This document shows positions 45,079 to 54,311 of a stretch of DNA of 64,000 nt, in pieces. The notes under the pieces are model-generated. The model did no database searches. It was not told the DNA's origin and saw only the letters and a list, made by a program, of their open reading frames with translations. Position 1 is the stretch's first letter; each line of letters starts with the position of its first letter. The DNA is from CAVSUZ01 sp963795415 (lineage in GTDB: Bacteria; Pseudomonadota; Alphaproteobacteria; Acetobacterales; Acetobacteraceae), in contig CAWCHQ010000003.1 in assembly GCA_963795415.1 (NCBI GenBank), positions 1,550,001 to 1,614,000 of the forward strand. Direction: 5' to 3'. Made by a program: the position numbers and the translations under genes.

Positions 45079-45755
45079 GGCCGCGCCCTCCGCCTGTAGC
45101 CGGCCCGGGTAATGCGCTCCAGATAGCCCACCAGCCGGGCCGCCGGAAAGCTCACCGCGAAATACATGGCAGCGACGATGGTGTACAGCGTAAAGTACTG
45201 AAAGCTCAACGCGGCACGGACTTGGGCTGTATAGACTAATTCCTGGATGCTCACCGCCGATGCGAGCGCAGTATCCTTGAACAGGCCGATGAAGTAGTTG
45301 CCAAGCGTAGGAATGATGATGCGGATCGCCTGTGGAAGAATGATCCGTCGCATGGCCAGCGCGTGTGTCATTCCCAGCGCCGCGGCCGCATCATGCTGGC
45401 CACGCGAAATCGCCAGGATGCCGCCGCGATACACCTCGGAGATATAGGCCGAATAGTTCAGGGTTAGCGCCAGCACGCCGGCGGCGAAGGCATCGAGCCG
45501 GATACCGATGGAAGGCAGCACATAATATACGTAGATCAGTTGCAGCAGAAGTGGGGTTCCGCAAATCACCTCGATATAGCTTTTGATCAGCCAGCGAACC
45601 GGTGTGATACGGGACATTCCTGCCAGAGCTACAAACAGCCCGCAGATCAGGCTCAGCACGATAACCACAAGCGTCAGCTCGACGGTTATCAGTAATCCGC
45701 CTAGCAGCGGCCCGATATTCTCGACCGCAACCTGCGGGTTGAACAGCTCGAACAC
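45075..45755 (-). CDS. Polar amino-acid ABC transporter permease (HisM/GlnP type)
   Basis: 226 residues with five membrane helices. IKSYIEVICGTPLLLQLIYVYYVLPSIGI and HDAAAALGMTHALAMRRIILPQAIRIIIPTLGNYFIGLFKDTALASAVSIQEL are the family signatures, the second containing the ATPase-docking EAA loop. Only one permease gene is present, so the channel should be a homodimer. Downstream of the binding-protein gene by 53 bases. Confidence 0.94.
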   Translation of the reverse strand: MFELFNPQVAVENIGPLLGGLLITVELTLVVIVLSLICGLFVALAGMSRITPVRWLIKSYIEVICGTPLLLQLIYVYYVLPSIGIRLDAFAAGVLALTLNYSAYISEVYRGGILAISRGQHDAAAALGMTHALAMRRIILPQAIRIIIPTLGNYFIGLFKDTALASAVSIQELVYTAQVRAALSFQYFTLYTIVAAMYFAVSFPAARLVGYLERITRAGYRRRARP

Positions 45756-45808
45756 TGGATTTTAGGAAGCCGCCGGGGCGGGCGCTTCCACCCCGCCGGC
45801 CATTGGTT

Positions 45809-46681
45809 TCAGGGATTGAGTTTGAACATTACAAGGTTACGGTCAGAGAGCCCGTACTTCTTCAGGATATTGCTGACCTCCCCGCTGGCGCGAATTTCCG
45901 CCAGCGCCGCCGTATAGGCCGCGCGCAGGGAGCAGTCCTCCTTGCGGATGCCGAACCGAGCCATCCCGTAACCCCCTCCTTCGACGATGTTGGTGGGAAC
46001 CGGAATGCTCCACAGCGGATCGAGGCTGTTGTTCGGATTCTCCTTGTCGAATTCTTTGTAGACGACGTCATCTTCCAGAACGGCATCAAGCCGCCCTTGG
46101 TTCAAACTCTGCAGCTCATCGATCTCCTGCTTGAATTCGGTGGTCTGTACGCCGATCCTGCGTAGATACAGATCCGCCGCGCTGCCGGTCATACTGCCGA
46201 CCCGCTTGCCCTTCAGCTGGTCATAGCTGGTGATGTTCAGCGGATTACCCTTCTGCACAATCAATACCGGGCCGTACCACCATGCTGGACCAGAGAAACT
46301 GATCACCTTGATGCGCTCGGGCGTCACATGGATGTCGGCGCCGATGACGTCGATGCGACGTGACAGCAATGAGGGAATTACCGATTCCCACGGCATCCAG
46401 ACGACGTTGATCTTCTGAATGCCCAGCACGTCCAGGACCGCCTTGTTGATGTCCCAGTCGATCCCGGTAGGCTGCTTGTTGGTGTCCTGATAAGCTTCGG
46501 GCGGGTTGACGTTGAAACCGAGCGAAATTCCGTTCTTCACGGCGTTCTCGTAGGAGGCATCGCCGCAATTGGCGATGTCAGGCTTCATTTCCAGGTAGAA
46601 TTTGGGCTGTGCCAGGGCCGGGAATGCGGCGAGAGCCAGTGCGAAACCGGCAGCGATAGCGATCCGCGGCGAATGAAACAT
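45809..46681 (-). CDS. ABC transporter substrate-binding protein, family 3
   Basis: 290 residues with a Sec signal peptide ending ALAQ. LGFNVNPPEAYQDTNKQPTGIDWDINKAVLDVLG, DVIGADIHVTPERIKVISFSGPAWW and LKGKRVGSMTGSAADLYLRR are typical of the amino-acid receptor family. The LEDDVVY stretch is unusual but in place. Two cysteines (C39, and one near 260) could form a disulfide. First gene of the PAAT operon and divergent from the enolase-superfamily gene, with about 100 bases between them. Confidence 0.92.
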   Translation of the reverse strand: MFHSPRIAIAAGFALALAAFPALAQPKFYLEMKPDIANCGDASYENAVKNGISLGFNVNPPEAYQDTNKQPTGIDWDINKAVLDVLGIQKINVVWMPWESVIPSLLSRRIDVIGADIHVTPERIKVISFSGPAWWYGPVLIVQKGNPLNITSYDQLKGKRVGSMTGSAADLYLRRIGVQTTEFKQEIDELQSLNQGRLDAVLEDDVVYKEFDKENPNNSLDPLWSIPVPTNIVEGGGYGMARFGIRKEDCSLRAAYTAALAEIRASGEVSNILKKYGLSDRNLVMFKLNP

Positions 46682-46778
46682 CGAGACCTCCTCCCGTTGT
46701 TATCGTCTCCCGGCACGGTAGGGCGACGGTGCGCAAAATCAAGTATAGGGAGGACAGGACCCCGAAGGAGACGCCGAG

Positions 46779-47894
46779 ATGAAGATAACCGACGTGCAGG
46801 CCATCTACCTGCGGTTGCCGGAAATCCAGCAGCGAACCGACAGGTCGCAGGACGCCCTGCTGGTGAAAGTCAGCACCGACGCGGGCCTGGTCGGCTGGGG
46901 CGAGGTGGATGGCTGCCCGGCGGTCGCCAAGGCGGTCATCGAAGCCGGCTATTCCCACACCCAGGTCAACGGCCTCCGCGCCATCCTGATCGGGGAGGAT
47001 CCGCTCGACACCGCCCGCCTCTGGAACAAAATGTACCAGCAGACGCTTTATTTTGGCCGCAGCGGCGCGACACTCCAGGCGATGGCGGGCGTCGACATCG
47101 CGCTATGGGACATCAAGGGAAAGGCCCTCCGGCAACCCGTCGTCAATCTCCTTGGCGGTGCCTTGCGCGACACCATGCGCGTCTATTCCTCAAACATGTT
47201 CCAGTTCACCGTGGAGGCGACGGTCGAACGCGCCAAACGCGCCATCGACACCGGCCACACCGCGGTCAAGTTTGGCTGGGAGCCGTTCGGCCGCGATGCC
47301 GCAACGGACCTTCGCTATGTGGAGGCGATTCGTAACGCCATCGGCGACAAGAACGATTTCATGCTCGATGTCGGCCTGGCCTGGGATGCAAAGACGACGC
47401 TGCAGCGCGCCCGGCTGTTCGAGCCCTATCGCCTGTTTTGGATCGAGGAGCCGCTACACCCGGACGACTACACCGGCTACGCCAAGGTCTCCCGCGCCTG
47501 CCTCCAGCATATCGCCGCCGGAGAGCAGGAATGCAGTGTGGTGGGATTCGAGCGGCTGATAGAGGAAGGGGGGATTGACATCGCGCAGATCGACCTGACG
47601 CGCTGCGGCTTCACGCAGGCAATGCGCATCGCCGCGATTGCACAGCGCCGCGGCCGGAAGGTCTGCAACCACAACTTCACAACGGACATAAATATCGCCG
47701 CCTCACTACACTTCCTCTGTGCCATCGAGAATGCCCTCGTCATGGAATATTGTGTCGAGCCCAGCGAGATTTCCCGCCGCCTTGCCCGCCGCCCTGTCAC
47801 CATCAAGGACGGCTATGCCCACCTGCCAGCCGAGCCTGGCCTCGGCGTCGAGCCGAACGAAGACATAATTGAGAGATACCTGGTCCGGAGCTAA
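46779..47894 (+). CDS. Mandelate racemase/muconate lactonizing enzyme family (enolase superfamily)
   Basis: 371 residues from ATG 46779 after AAGGAG. Capping domain first, then the barrel: the catalytic Lys region is TAVKFGWEPFG, metal ligands are D in FMLDVGLAWD, E in FWIEEPLHPDD and E in IAAGEQE, and the His base is in VCNHNFTT. This is the layout of acid-sugar dehydratases in the MR subgroup. Such enzymes take a proton next to a carboxylate, most often dehydrating sugar acids. Exact substrate unknown. Convergent with the amidohydrolase (4-base overlap). Confidence 0.88.
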   Translation: MKITDVQAIYLRLPEIQQRTDRSQDALLVKVSTDAGLVGWGEVDGCPAVAKAVIEAGYSHTQVNGLRAILIGEDPLDTARLWNKMYQQTLYFGRSGATLQAMAGVDIALWDIKGKALRQPVVNLLGGALRDTMRVYSSNMFQFTVEATVERAKRAIDTGHTAVKFGWEPFGRDAATDLRYVEAIRNAIGDKNDFMLDVGLAWDAKTTLQRARLFEPYRLFWIEEPLHPDDYTGYAKVSRACLQHIAAGEQECSVVGFERLIEEGGIDIAQIDLTRCGFTQAMRIAAIAQRRGRKVCNHNFTTDINIAASLHFLCAIENALVMEYCVEPSEISRRLARRPVTIKDGYAHLPAEPGLGVEPNEDIIERYLVRS

Positions 47895-48751
47895 ATACTC
47901 AGCCCGCCATGCCACCAATGCTCGAACGGGTTCGAATGCAGAACCCGTTCTATCGTTTCCGCAGAAACGCGTGGCAGTGCCGTTCCTTCAACAAGGTGAT
48001 TGACCCGCAGCAGCCCCTCGATAAATTCCTCCACCCGGGAAAAAGGAAAGTCAGTGCCCCAGAAGACCTTATTCCGCTCGGTGATCCGGTATTCCTGCGC
48101 ACTGATCAGAATGTTCCAGAATTGCCAGGGCCGGTAGAACAACGCCGAGACTTCGCAGTACACGTTGTCCCGCTTGCGGGCGATGACGATGCACTCATCC
48201 GACCACGGATGCGCCATATGGGCCATGACCATTTTCAGGTCAGGATGGCGTTGCGCGACTTCGTCAACCGCCATAGGCCGGCCCAATTCCACCGGCGCAT
48301 TTTCGGCGAACGTCGTCCCCATATGCATGGTCAGCGGCAGATTCCGCTGAACGCAGAATCGGTACACAGGCTCCATGCGCGGATCGAGCAGCGACACGCC
48401 ATTGTAGATGGGGCCGAATTTCACACCATTCAGCCCAAGATCCTCGATTCCCCGGTGCAGCAGATCCATGTAGTCCGCCCGGCGCGGGTCCACCGCCGCA
48501 AATCCCACGAACTTTTCCGGATACTTCCGCACCGCACGCGCCGTAACCTCATCAGCCCCGTCGATACCCGCCAAATCACCATACCGGAGGGAAAAAATAA
48601 TCGCCCTGTCCACCCCTTTCATCGCAGCATAGACCGTATCCGGGTCGGCTTCCGGCGCCACCGCTCCCGGGCGGGAAAACGCAGTGCCTTTAGCGAAAGC
48701 AGGGCGAATATGATGCGGTTCCCAGACGTTCACATGACAATCGACGATCAT
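47891..48751 (-). CDS. Amidohydrolase-related family protein (amidohydro-rel type)
   Basis: 286 residues from ATG 48751. MIVDCHVNVWEPHHIRP opens the TIM barrel with a D-x-H-x-N variant of the usual HxH. GLNGVKFGPIYNGVSLLDPRMEPVYRFCVQRNLPLTMHMG and MVMAHMAHPW give later His residues, and VFWGTDFPFS the catalytic Asp. The family contains decarboxylases and lactonases (2-pyrone-4,6-dicarboxylate hydrolase type). Lies 16 bases after the peptide-type SBP gene, so in one operon with it. The missing first-His partner (N in place of H) matches decarboxylase-like members. Confidence 0.82.
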   Translation of the reverse strand: MIVDCHVNVWEPHHIRPAFAKGTAFSRPGAVAPEADPDTVYAAMKGVDRAIIFSLRYGDLAGIDGADEVTARAVRKYPEKFVGFAAVDPRRADYMDLLHRGIEDLGLNGVKFGPIYNGVSLLDPRMEPVYRFCVQRNLPLTMHMGTTFAENAPVELGRPMAVDEVAQRHPDLKMVMAHMAHPWSDECIVIARKRDNVYCEVSALFYRPWQFWNILISAQEYRITERNKVFWGTDFPFSRVEEFIEGLLRVNHLVEGTALPRVSAETIERVLHSNPFEHWWHGGLSI

Positions 48752-48767
48752 TGCCTGGCCCAGGCGG

Positions 48768-50327
48768 TCATTGCTTAAACCACACATTGTACATGCGTGG
48801 GTTGTAGAACGGGATATAGTGCTCGACATTCGCCCGCACCGCCTGCACCTTGGGCATGACCCCCGTAGGGATTGCCATCACATCCTCAAAGACGATCTTC
48901 TGCGCGTCGGCGAACGCTGCCTGGCGTTCGGCCAGCGTTGCACTGTTGGATACCTTCTCGAAATCTTTCATGAAATCAGCCGGAACCTTGCTATCAGGCG
49001 GCGTGAAGACCGGGCTCGGCTCCGCAAGCGGGCGCAACGACTGCATGCCGCCCTGCGCCGTATAGGTGATCCAGCCGGTGAAAAAGAAATTCCAGTCGGC
49101 CGCACCTTTCAGGCTGGTCTGCAGCGCAGTCGGCCAGTCCAGCACCTGCAATTGCGCATTGATGCCCACAGCCCGAAGCTGCTGCGCGGTCACCAGGGCC
49201 GAGTTGTATAAGGACGGATAATCCTTGTTCGTCAGCAGGATAACCTTCTCGCCCTTATACCCGGCCTCCTTCAGCAACTCTTTCGCCTTAGCCGCATTAT
49301 GCTGATCAAGCAGCTCGCGCCCCACCTCCGTGTAATACGTCGTACCAGGATATTGCAGCGAGAAATTCGGCTTCCAGTTCCCGTCGGTGGCCGCCTGCAT
49401 GATCTCACCGAAATTCAGCGCCGCCTGCACCGCCTGTCGGAACTTCAAATTATCCGTCGGCGGCTGAGACCAGTTCGGGTACATCACATTCAGCCAGAAA
49501 TTCTCCAGCTTCAGCAGATGAATGTTCTTGTTCCCCGCAAGCCGCTTCTGCGCCACTGTGGGCACGTCCTCCACGCCCTGCAATTCCCCGGTCTCCAGCC
49601 CCGCCACGCGCGCGCCCGGCTCCGTCACCATCCGGAACGTCACGGTGTCCAGGCACGCCACCTTATAGCCGCCGAACCCGCCCTGGTCGGCATAGCGGGT
49701 ATCCGGCGTATAGCCGTCGAACCGCTTCAGCTTCACGAAACCGTCCGGCATGAACTGCACCAGCTGATACGGTCCAGTACCTACCGCCGGCAGTTGCTGC
49801 GGCGGCGCGTTCTCGTTTTCTTTGGGGATAATTACAATCGGCACAGTGATCGACGACATGCTCTCCAGAAATGTCGGCCGGGCCTCCTTCAACAAGATCC
49901 GGAACGTTGCGGGATCCGGCGTCTCATAGTGATCGACCGGTGCAAGAATCGACCGGTCGGTGCCCACGCGCTGATAGCGCTTGAACGATGCCAGAACATC
50001 CGCCGATGTCATCGGATTGCCATTATGAAAATGCACGTTCTGCCTGAGCCTGAATGTGTAAATCTTGTTGTCAGGGCTGGTATCCACCGCCGCCGCAAGT
50101 TGTAGCAGCGGCTTCATGTGATCATCGCGCGTGACCAGCGTCTCATAGATGTTCATGGCGATGTCGCGCGTCGAAGCTGCCGAGCCGGCCTGCATATCCA
50201 GCCCGGCAACATTCGCCTCCAGTCCGTAAGTGAAATCACCGCCCTTGTGGCCGCATTGAAACGGTTGCGCCGCCGTCGCCCGACCCGCAACGGCTACCGC
50301 CAACACACACCAGAATCCCGCCCGCAT
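48768..50327 (-). CDS. ABC transporter substrate-binding protein, family 5
   Basis: 519 residues from ATG 50327, preceded by CAGGAGACAGGTG. Signal peptide ends near ATA (residue 20). The body has LDMQAGSAASTRDIAMNIYETLVT, FRLRQNVHFHNGNPMTSADVLASFKRY and PAVGTGPYQLVQFMPDG, all typical of oligopeptide/nickel-type receptors. No Dpp-type permeases lie beside it; instead the amidohydrolase follows. It may use permeases encoded elsewhere. Confidence 0.92.
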   Translation of the reverse strand: MRAGFWCVLAVAVAGRATAAQPFQCGHKGGDFTYGLEANVAGLDMQAGSAASTRDIAMNIYETLVTRDDHMKPLLQLAAAVDTSPDNKIYTFRLRQNVHFHNGNPMTSADVLASFKRYQRVGTDRSILAPVDHYETPDPATFRILLKEARPTFLESMSSITVPIVIIPKENENAPPQQLPAVGTGPYQLVQFMPDGFVKLKRFDGYTPDTRYADQGGFGGYKVACLDTVTFRMVTEPGARVAGLETGELQGVEDVPTVAQKRLAGNKNIHLLKLENFWLNVMYPNWSQPPTDNLKFRQAVQAALNFGEIMQAATDGNWKPNFSLQYPGTTYYTEVGRELLDQHNAAKAKELLKEAGYKGEKVILLTNKDYPSLYNSALVTAQQLRAVGINAQLQVLDWPTALQTSLKGAADWNFFFTGWITYTAQGGMQSLRPLAEPSPVFTPPDSKVPADFMKDFEKVSNSATLAERQAAFADAQKIVFEDVMAIPTGVMPKVQAVRANVEHYIPFYNPRMYNVWFKQ

Positions 50328-50391
50328 CACCTGTCTCCTGCAAGAAATAACAGCGTGCGCGGGAAATTCGCGAACCGTCAACCGCCGGCGA

Positions 50392-51384
50392 TCACCTTTG
50401 CCCCGGTGATCTGCTCAACAATCGCTCAGCCAGCACTGCAGCAATGATGATCGATCCGATCGCGGTTCCTTGCCAGTATGGCGACACGTTCAGCAAATTC
50501 AATCCGTTGCGGATGAATACCATCACGAACACGCCGGCCAGTGTCCCTATGATTGACCCCCGTCCGCCGAACAGGCTCGCTCCGCCGATCACCACCGCCG
50601 CGATCGCGTCCAACTCCAGCCCGGTGCCCCCGATCGGGTCAATCGACAGCACACGCGACGCGAGAAAAATCGCCGCAACCGCGCTCATTACGCCCGAAGC
50701 GACATAAGCCAGCACGCTCCACAACGAGATCGAAAGCCCAGCGACCCGCGCCGCTTCCACGTTCGAACCGATTGCATAAAGAGTGCGGCCACCCTTTCCG
50801 TAACTCAGAAACCACCAGCACAGTGCGTACAGCACGATCAGGCAGACAAAATCCACAGGCAGACCAGCCACCATTCCGCTCGACAAATCCGCGATGTTCG
50901 GCGGCAGATCAGTGATGGAACTCGCATTGCTCAGCACGTACGCCATGCTGCGACCGATCGACATCATCCCCAGCGTCACCACAAACGCCGCCACCCGTCC
51001 GTAGGTGATGATCACCCCGTTCAGCAGCCCCGCGAAAGCACCTGCCAGCAGACAGGCAATCAGCCCGGCGTACAAACCGAGCTCCCGGCTCATCAGCCCC
51101 AGCACGATCCCGGTCACCCCGGCCAGCGATCCCACAGAAAGATCAATCCCGCCGATCAGGATTACCAGCGTCTGGCCCAACGCGACCATCCCGACCACGA
51201 CCGACTGGTCCATAACGTTGTAAAGATTGCTGACCGTCAGGAAATACGGCGAAAGCAGCGAAAGCCCGGCCATCACCACGATGATCAGCAGGATCATCCG
51301 CAGCTCGATCTGGCTCGCCAGCAGCCGGACCAGGCGCCGGCTCACTGACGTCCGGCCGCTCCCCTCGCCCGCGAACGCGCTCAC
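50392..51384 (-). CDS. Ribose-type sugar ABC transporter permease (RbsC family)
   Basis: 330 residues from GTG 51384. About eight to ten membrane helices, with LVILIGGIDLSVGSLAGVTGIVLG near residue 75, GRVAAFVVTLGMMSIGRSMAY, and LDAIAAVVIGGASLFGGRGSIIGTLAGVFVM near 280, all highly specific to RbsC permeases. The start overlaps a TGA that would end the extended ATPase frame (see the ATPase entry). Third gene of the RbsB-RbsA-RbsC set. Confidence 0.93.
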   Translation of the reverse strand: MSAFAGEGSGRTSVSRRLVRLLASQIELRMILLIIVVMAGLSLLSPYFLTVSNLYNVMDQSVVVGMVALGQTLVILIGGIDLSVGSLAGVTGIVLGLMSRELGLYAGLIACLLAGAFAGLLNGVIITYGRVAAFVVTLGMMSIGRSMAYVLSNASSITDLPPNIADLSSGMVAGLPVDFVCLIVLYALCWWFLSYGKGGRTLYAIGSNVEAARVAGLSISLWSVLAYVASGVMSAVAAIFLASRVLSIDPIGGTGLELDAIAAVVIGGASLFGGRGSIIGTLAGVFVMVFIRNGLNLLNVSPYWQGTAIGSIIIAAVLAERLLSRSPGQR

Positions 51385-51506
51385 GCCGCCGCCGCCGTGA
51401 CCGACAGCGCCGCCTGAATGCCCTCGCGTACCGCCCCGGCATCAAAGCCCGGAGGAAGCTGCGCCATCGTCAATCCCACCTGACCCAAACTGTGGCCCCG
51501 CCGGCC

Positions 51507-53249
51507 TTAAATCGGCGTCAAAAAACTCCACCGGCCGCCATCTTGCGCCACTTCCTCGCCTTCTCCGCCCAGCGCACCGCGGATGGAGGTCTCCTCGATC
51601 AATGGAAAACTGCCCCCCGCAAAACCGGGATCGGCGGTGGCATCATCGCCCACCTTGTCGAAACAATAAACCCTGCCGGAATCCACCGCGATCCAATACG
51701 CGACGCCCCCCCAGCGCTGCACAAGCAATTCCAGCACCGTGTGCGTCCGCTGTGCGGAACTGCGTGGCGCCGCGAACATCGCCAGCTTCTCTATATCCAC
51801 CAGCCTGCTCGGAATATCGGTAACGTCGCTCCCGTCACTCAAAACCACGATCCGGTCAGTCAGCCCGATCACCTCCTCGAAATCCGAGGAAACCACGACG
51901 CACGCCACGCCCTGCGCCGCAATCCGCCGCAGCAGCGCGTAAATGCTGCGCCGCGTCCCTATGTCCACGCCGCGCGTCGGTTCGTCGAGCAGCAACACCC
52001 GCGGCCCCAGCACCAGCCAGCGCGCCAGGATGATCTTCTGCTGCATGCCCCCTGAAAATGTCAGCATGCTCGCATCCAAAAGCCGATGCGCCGGCAATTC
52101 CAGCAATTGCAGCAATTCGTGAATCGCGGCGTCCCGCTCGCCGTACCCCAAGCCCGCTCCGGCATGCTCGCCCAGATGCGCCAGAAGCAAATTCTCCCGC
52201 ACTGAGAAATCTGGAACGATCCCCTGCCCGCGCCTGTCCTCAGGCACAAGCCCGATGCCCGCCCGGATCGCATCCAACGGGCTGCGCGGATGAAACCGGC
52301 GCCCTTCAAGCTCGATCTCACCGGACTTCGCCGCCCGCAGCCCGAAAATCGTCTCCAGGCTTTCCGATCGTCCCGCTCCGACCAGGCCCGCCAGGCCGAG
52401 TATCTCCCCCTTTCTCACCTCGAAGGACACGTCCCGAACCCGCGGCGGACTGCACAAATGCCGCACCCGAAGTATCATCGGCTCCGGCTTTTTCGCGGGC
52501 TCCGCCCCGCCGCCTGCGTAAATGTCGGAAAGCTCGCGGCCGACCATCATCCGGACCAGTTCACCCTGCGTCAGGCTCGGCGTCGCCACCCCAGCCTCAA
52601 CCACCTTGCCCTCCCGCAGCACCGTTACCCGGTCGGCGACCGCAAATATCTCCTCCAGCCGGTGCGAGACGAAAATCAAACCCCGTCCCCGTGCCGCCAG
52701 GCCGCGCATGATGTCGAACAGCCGCTCGCTCTCATGCAGCGACAGTGACGCCGTCGGCTCGTCGAAAATGATGATCCGGCTGTCAAGCGCCAGCGCCTTG
52801 CCGATCTCGACCAGTTGCCGCTGCCCGATCGAAAGATCGCTCACCATTGCATCCAGCCTTATCCCCGCCTCCTCCCCAAACTCCTCGATCAGCCCCCGCC
52901 CCTGCTCTCTCAGCCGCCTCCATCGCACCCGGCCCGGCATGCCAAGCCGCGGCAGCATCATATTCTCCAGGACGCTCAGATCCGGCGCCAGCGAAGTTTC
53001 CTGCGTCACCATCGAAATGCCGTGACGGATCGCCTCACGCGACCCCGCATGTCGGATCTCCTGCCCGTCCAACAGGATCCGTCCGCGATCCGGCTGTATG
53101 TGGCCCGAAATGATCCGCGAGAGCGTTGACTTGCCGGCGCCATTGGCACCAACCAGCGCGTGCACCTCGCCCGCCGAAAGTTCGAACGCGGCGCCGCTCA
53201 AGGCGTGCGTCGCGCCGAACCGCTTCCAGATGTCGCTTAGTAGAAGCAG
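51507..53249 (-). CDS. Ribose-type sugar ABC transporter ATPase (RbsA family) with C-terminal extension
   Basis: Two ATPase modules: GANGAGKST, LSIGQRQLVEIGKALA, IIFDEPTASLS in the first; GLVGAGRSE (degenerate Walker A), FSGGMQQKIILARWL, VLLLDEPTRGVD in the second. No ATG/GTG start opens the frame. The segment from codon CTG 53249 (LLLSDIWKRFGATHAL) is needed for a normal N-terminus, and the first usual start, TTG 53201, would cut it. After the normal end (DIEKLAMFAA) comes an 86-residue extension rich in a beta-type pattern (GGVAYWIAVDSGRVYCFD), stopped by TAA at 51507-51509. The same frame goes on for 41 codons to 51381, where TGA overlaps the permease start. Confidence 0.88.
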   Translation of the reverse strand: MLLLSDIWKRFGATHALSGAAFELSAGEVHALVGANGAGKSTLSRIISGHIQPDRGRILLDGQEIRHAGSREAIRHGISMVTQETSLAPDLSVLENMMLPRLGMPGRVRWRRLREQGRGLIEEFGEEAGIRLDAMVSDLSIGQRQLVEIGKALALDSRIIIFDEPTASLSLHESERLFDIMRGLAARGRGLIFVSHRLEEIFAVADRVTVLREGKVVEAGVATPSLTQGELVRMMVGRELSDIYAGGGAEPAKKPEPMILRVRHLCSPPRVRDVSFEVRKGEILGLAGLVGAGRSESLETIFGLRAAKSGEIELEGRRFHPRSPLDAIRAGIGLVPEDRRGQGIVPDFSVRENLLLAHLGEHAGAGLGYGERDAAIHELLQLLELPAHRLLDASMLTFSGGMQQKIILARWLVLGPRVLLLDEPTRGVDIGTRRSIYALLRRIAAQGVACVVVSSDFEEVIGLTDRIVVLSDGSDVTDIPSRLVDIEKLAMFAAPRSSAQRTHTVLELLVQRWGGVAYWIAVDSGRVYCFDKVGDDATADPGFAGGSFPLIEETSIRGALGGEGEEVAQDGGRWSFLTPI

Positions 53250-53252
53250 CGT

Positions 53253-54218
53253 CTATTGGCCGAACACAGTCCTCTGGATCGTCGGAAGCATAGCCTTGAT
53301 GTTCTCGCTGGTCACCACCTCGATCGGGACCAGTATCTGCTTCTCCGGCTGCTTCCCGCCCAGATGGTCGAACATCGCCTGAGCCGACCTCTGGCCCATC
53401 AGATACGGCTGCTGCATGCCGGACCCGACGATCTGCCTGTCCTCGATCAGCTTGACGAACTCGGGGATGCCATCGAACGCGGCCAGCAGCACATCATTCT
53501 GCTTCCGGGCCGCCTGCAAGGCACGGAGCGCCCCAAGCGTCGGCTGGTCGGTCTCGATGAACAGGCCACGCATGTCGGGATGCGCCGTGACCATGTCCTG
53601 CACGAACTTGAACGTCTCATCGGACGTGTAGGTCTGCATCTGCGACAGTGCCGCCTGCTTGATCCGGGCCTCGTCCATCGCCTTCATGAACCCGTTCGTC
53701 CGCGCCTTGCCGTTGTTCCGCGCCAGCGAAATCGTCACCAGCCCGACCGTGCCCTTCTGCCAGCCCTTTGCCTCCATTGCCTTGGCCAGCGCCTGCCCGA
53801 TCCCATACGCGCCCTGGTAATTATCGGAGATGATAAACGAAACATACTCGCCGCCGGTCGTACCGATGTCGGCGATCACTACCGGGATCCCGGCCCGCTT
53901 CGCCGCAGCCAGCACCGCCGGCGCGGTCGAACTGTCGGTAGGCGAAATGATGATCCCGTCCACCTTCCGGGCGATCGCATCCTGTGCATTCTGCAACTGT
54001 GTCTGCGCGCTGTTGTGGCTGTCATAAGCCGTGGACGACCCGCCGTTCTTCTTGGCCTCGTCGTCGATCCCCTTCGCCAGGATGCGCCAGAACGGCAGAT
54101 CGAGCCCGGGCGTCAGATAAGCGAGATGCGCTCCCGCCGCGAATGACGGTCGCACGCCAGCCGCCATGACCGCGGCGGATGCAACAAGTCCGCGACGCGA
54201 AATGGAAATCTTACGCAT
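53253..54218 (-). CDS. Ribose-type sugar ABC transporter substrate-binding protein (RbsB family)
   Basis: 321 residues. The N-terminus RKISISRRGLVASAAVMAAG has a twin-arginine pattern and ends the signal at FAAG. LTPGLDLPFWRILAKGIDDEAKKNGGS, VDGIIISPTDSSTAPAVLAAAKRAGIPVVIADIG and LAAFDGIPEFVKLIEDRQIVGSGMQQPYLMGQRSAQ are typical periplasmic sugar receptors of the RbsB group. Its stop TAG is in frame with, and followed immediately by, the ATPase coding sequence. Confidence 0.93.
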   Translation of the reverse strand: MRKISISRRGLVASAAVMAAGVRPSFAAGAHLAYLTPGLDLPFWRILAKGIDDEAKKNGGSSTAYDSHNSAQTQLQNAQDAIARKVDGIIISPTDSSTAPAVLAAAKRAGIPVVIADIGTTGGEYVSFIISDNYQGAYGIGQALAKAMEAKGWQKGTVGLVTISLARNNGKARTNGFMKAMDEARIKQAALSQMQTYTSDETFKFVQDMVTAHPDMRGLFIETDQPTLGALRALQAARKQNDVLLAAFDGIPEFVKLIEDRQIVGSGMQQPYLMGQRSAQAMFDHLGGKQPEKQILVPIEVVTSENIKAMLPTIQRTVFGQ

Positions 54219-54311
54219 GAAGATCCTCCCGTGTGGCGCTTTTGCTCTGGCCCGCCCATCCGCGGGCGTTCAACTGTTCATCCGCGCCCGCAGACCGTCA
54301 AGCGGCACGGA

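Noticed and set aside
47920..47960. tRNA-like GGTTCGAAT stretch
   Set aside because: It lies inside the amidohydrolase coding end, and no cloverleaf can be formed around it.
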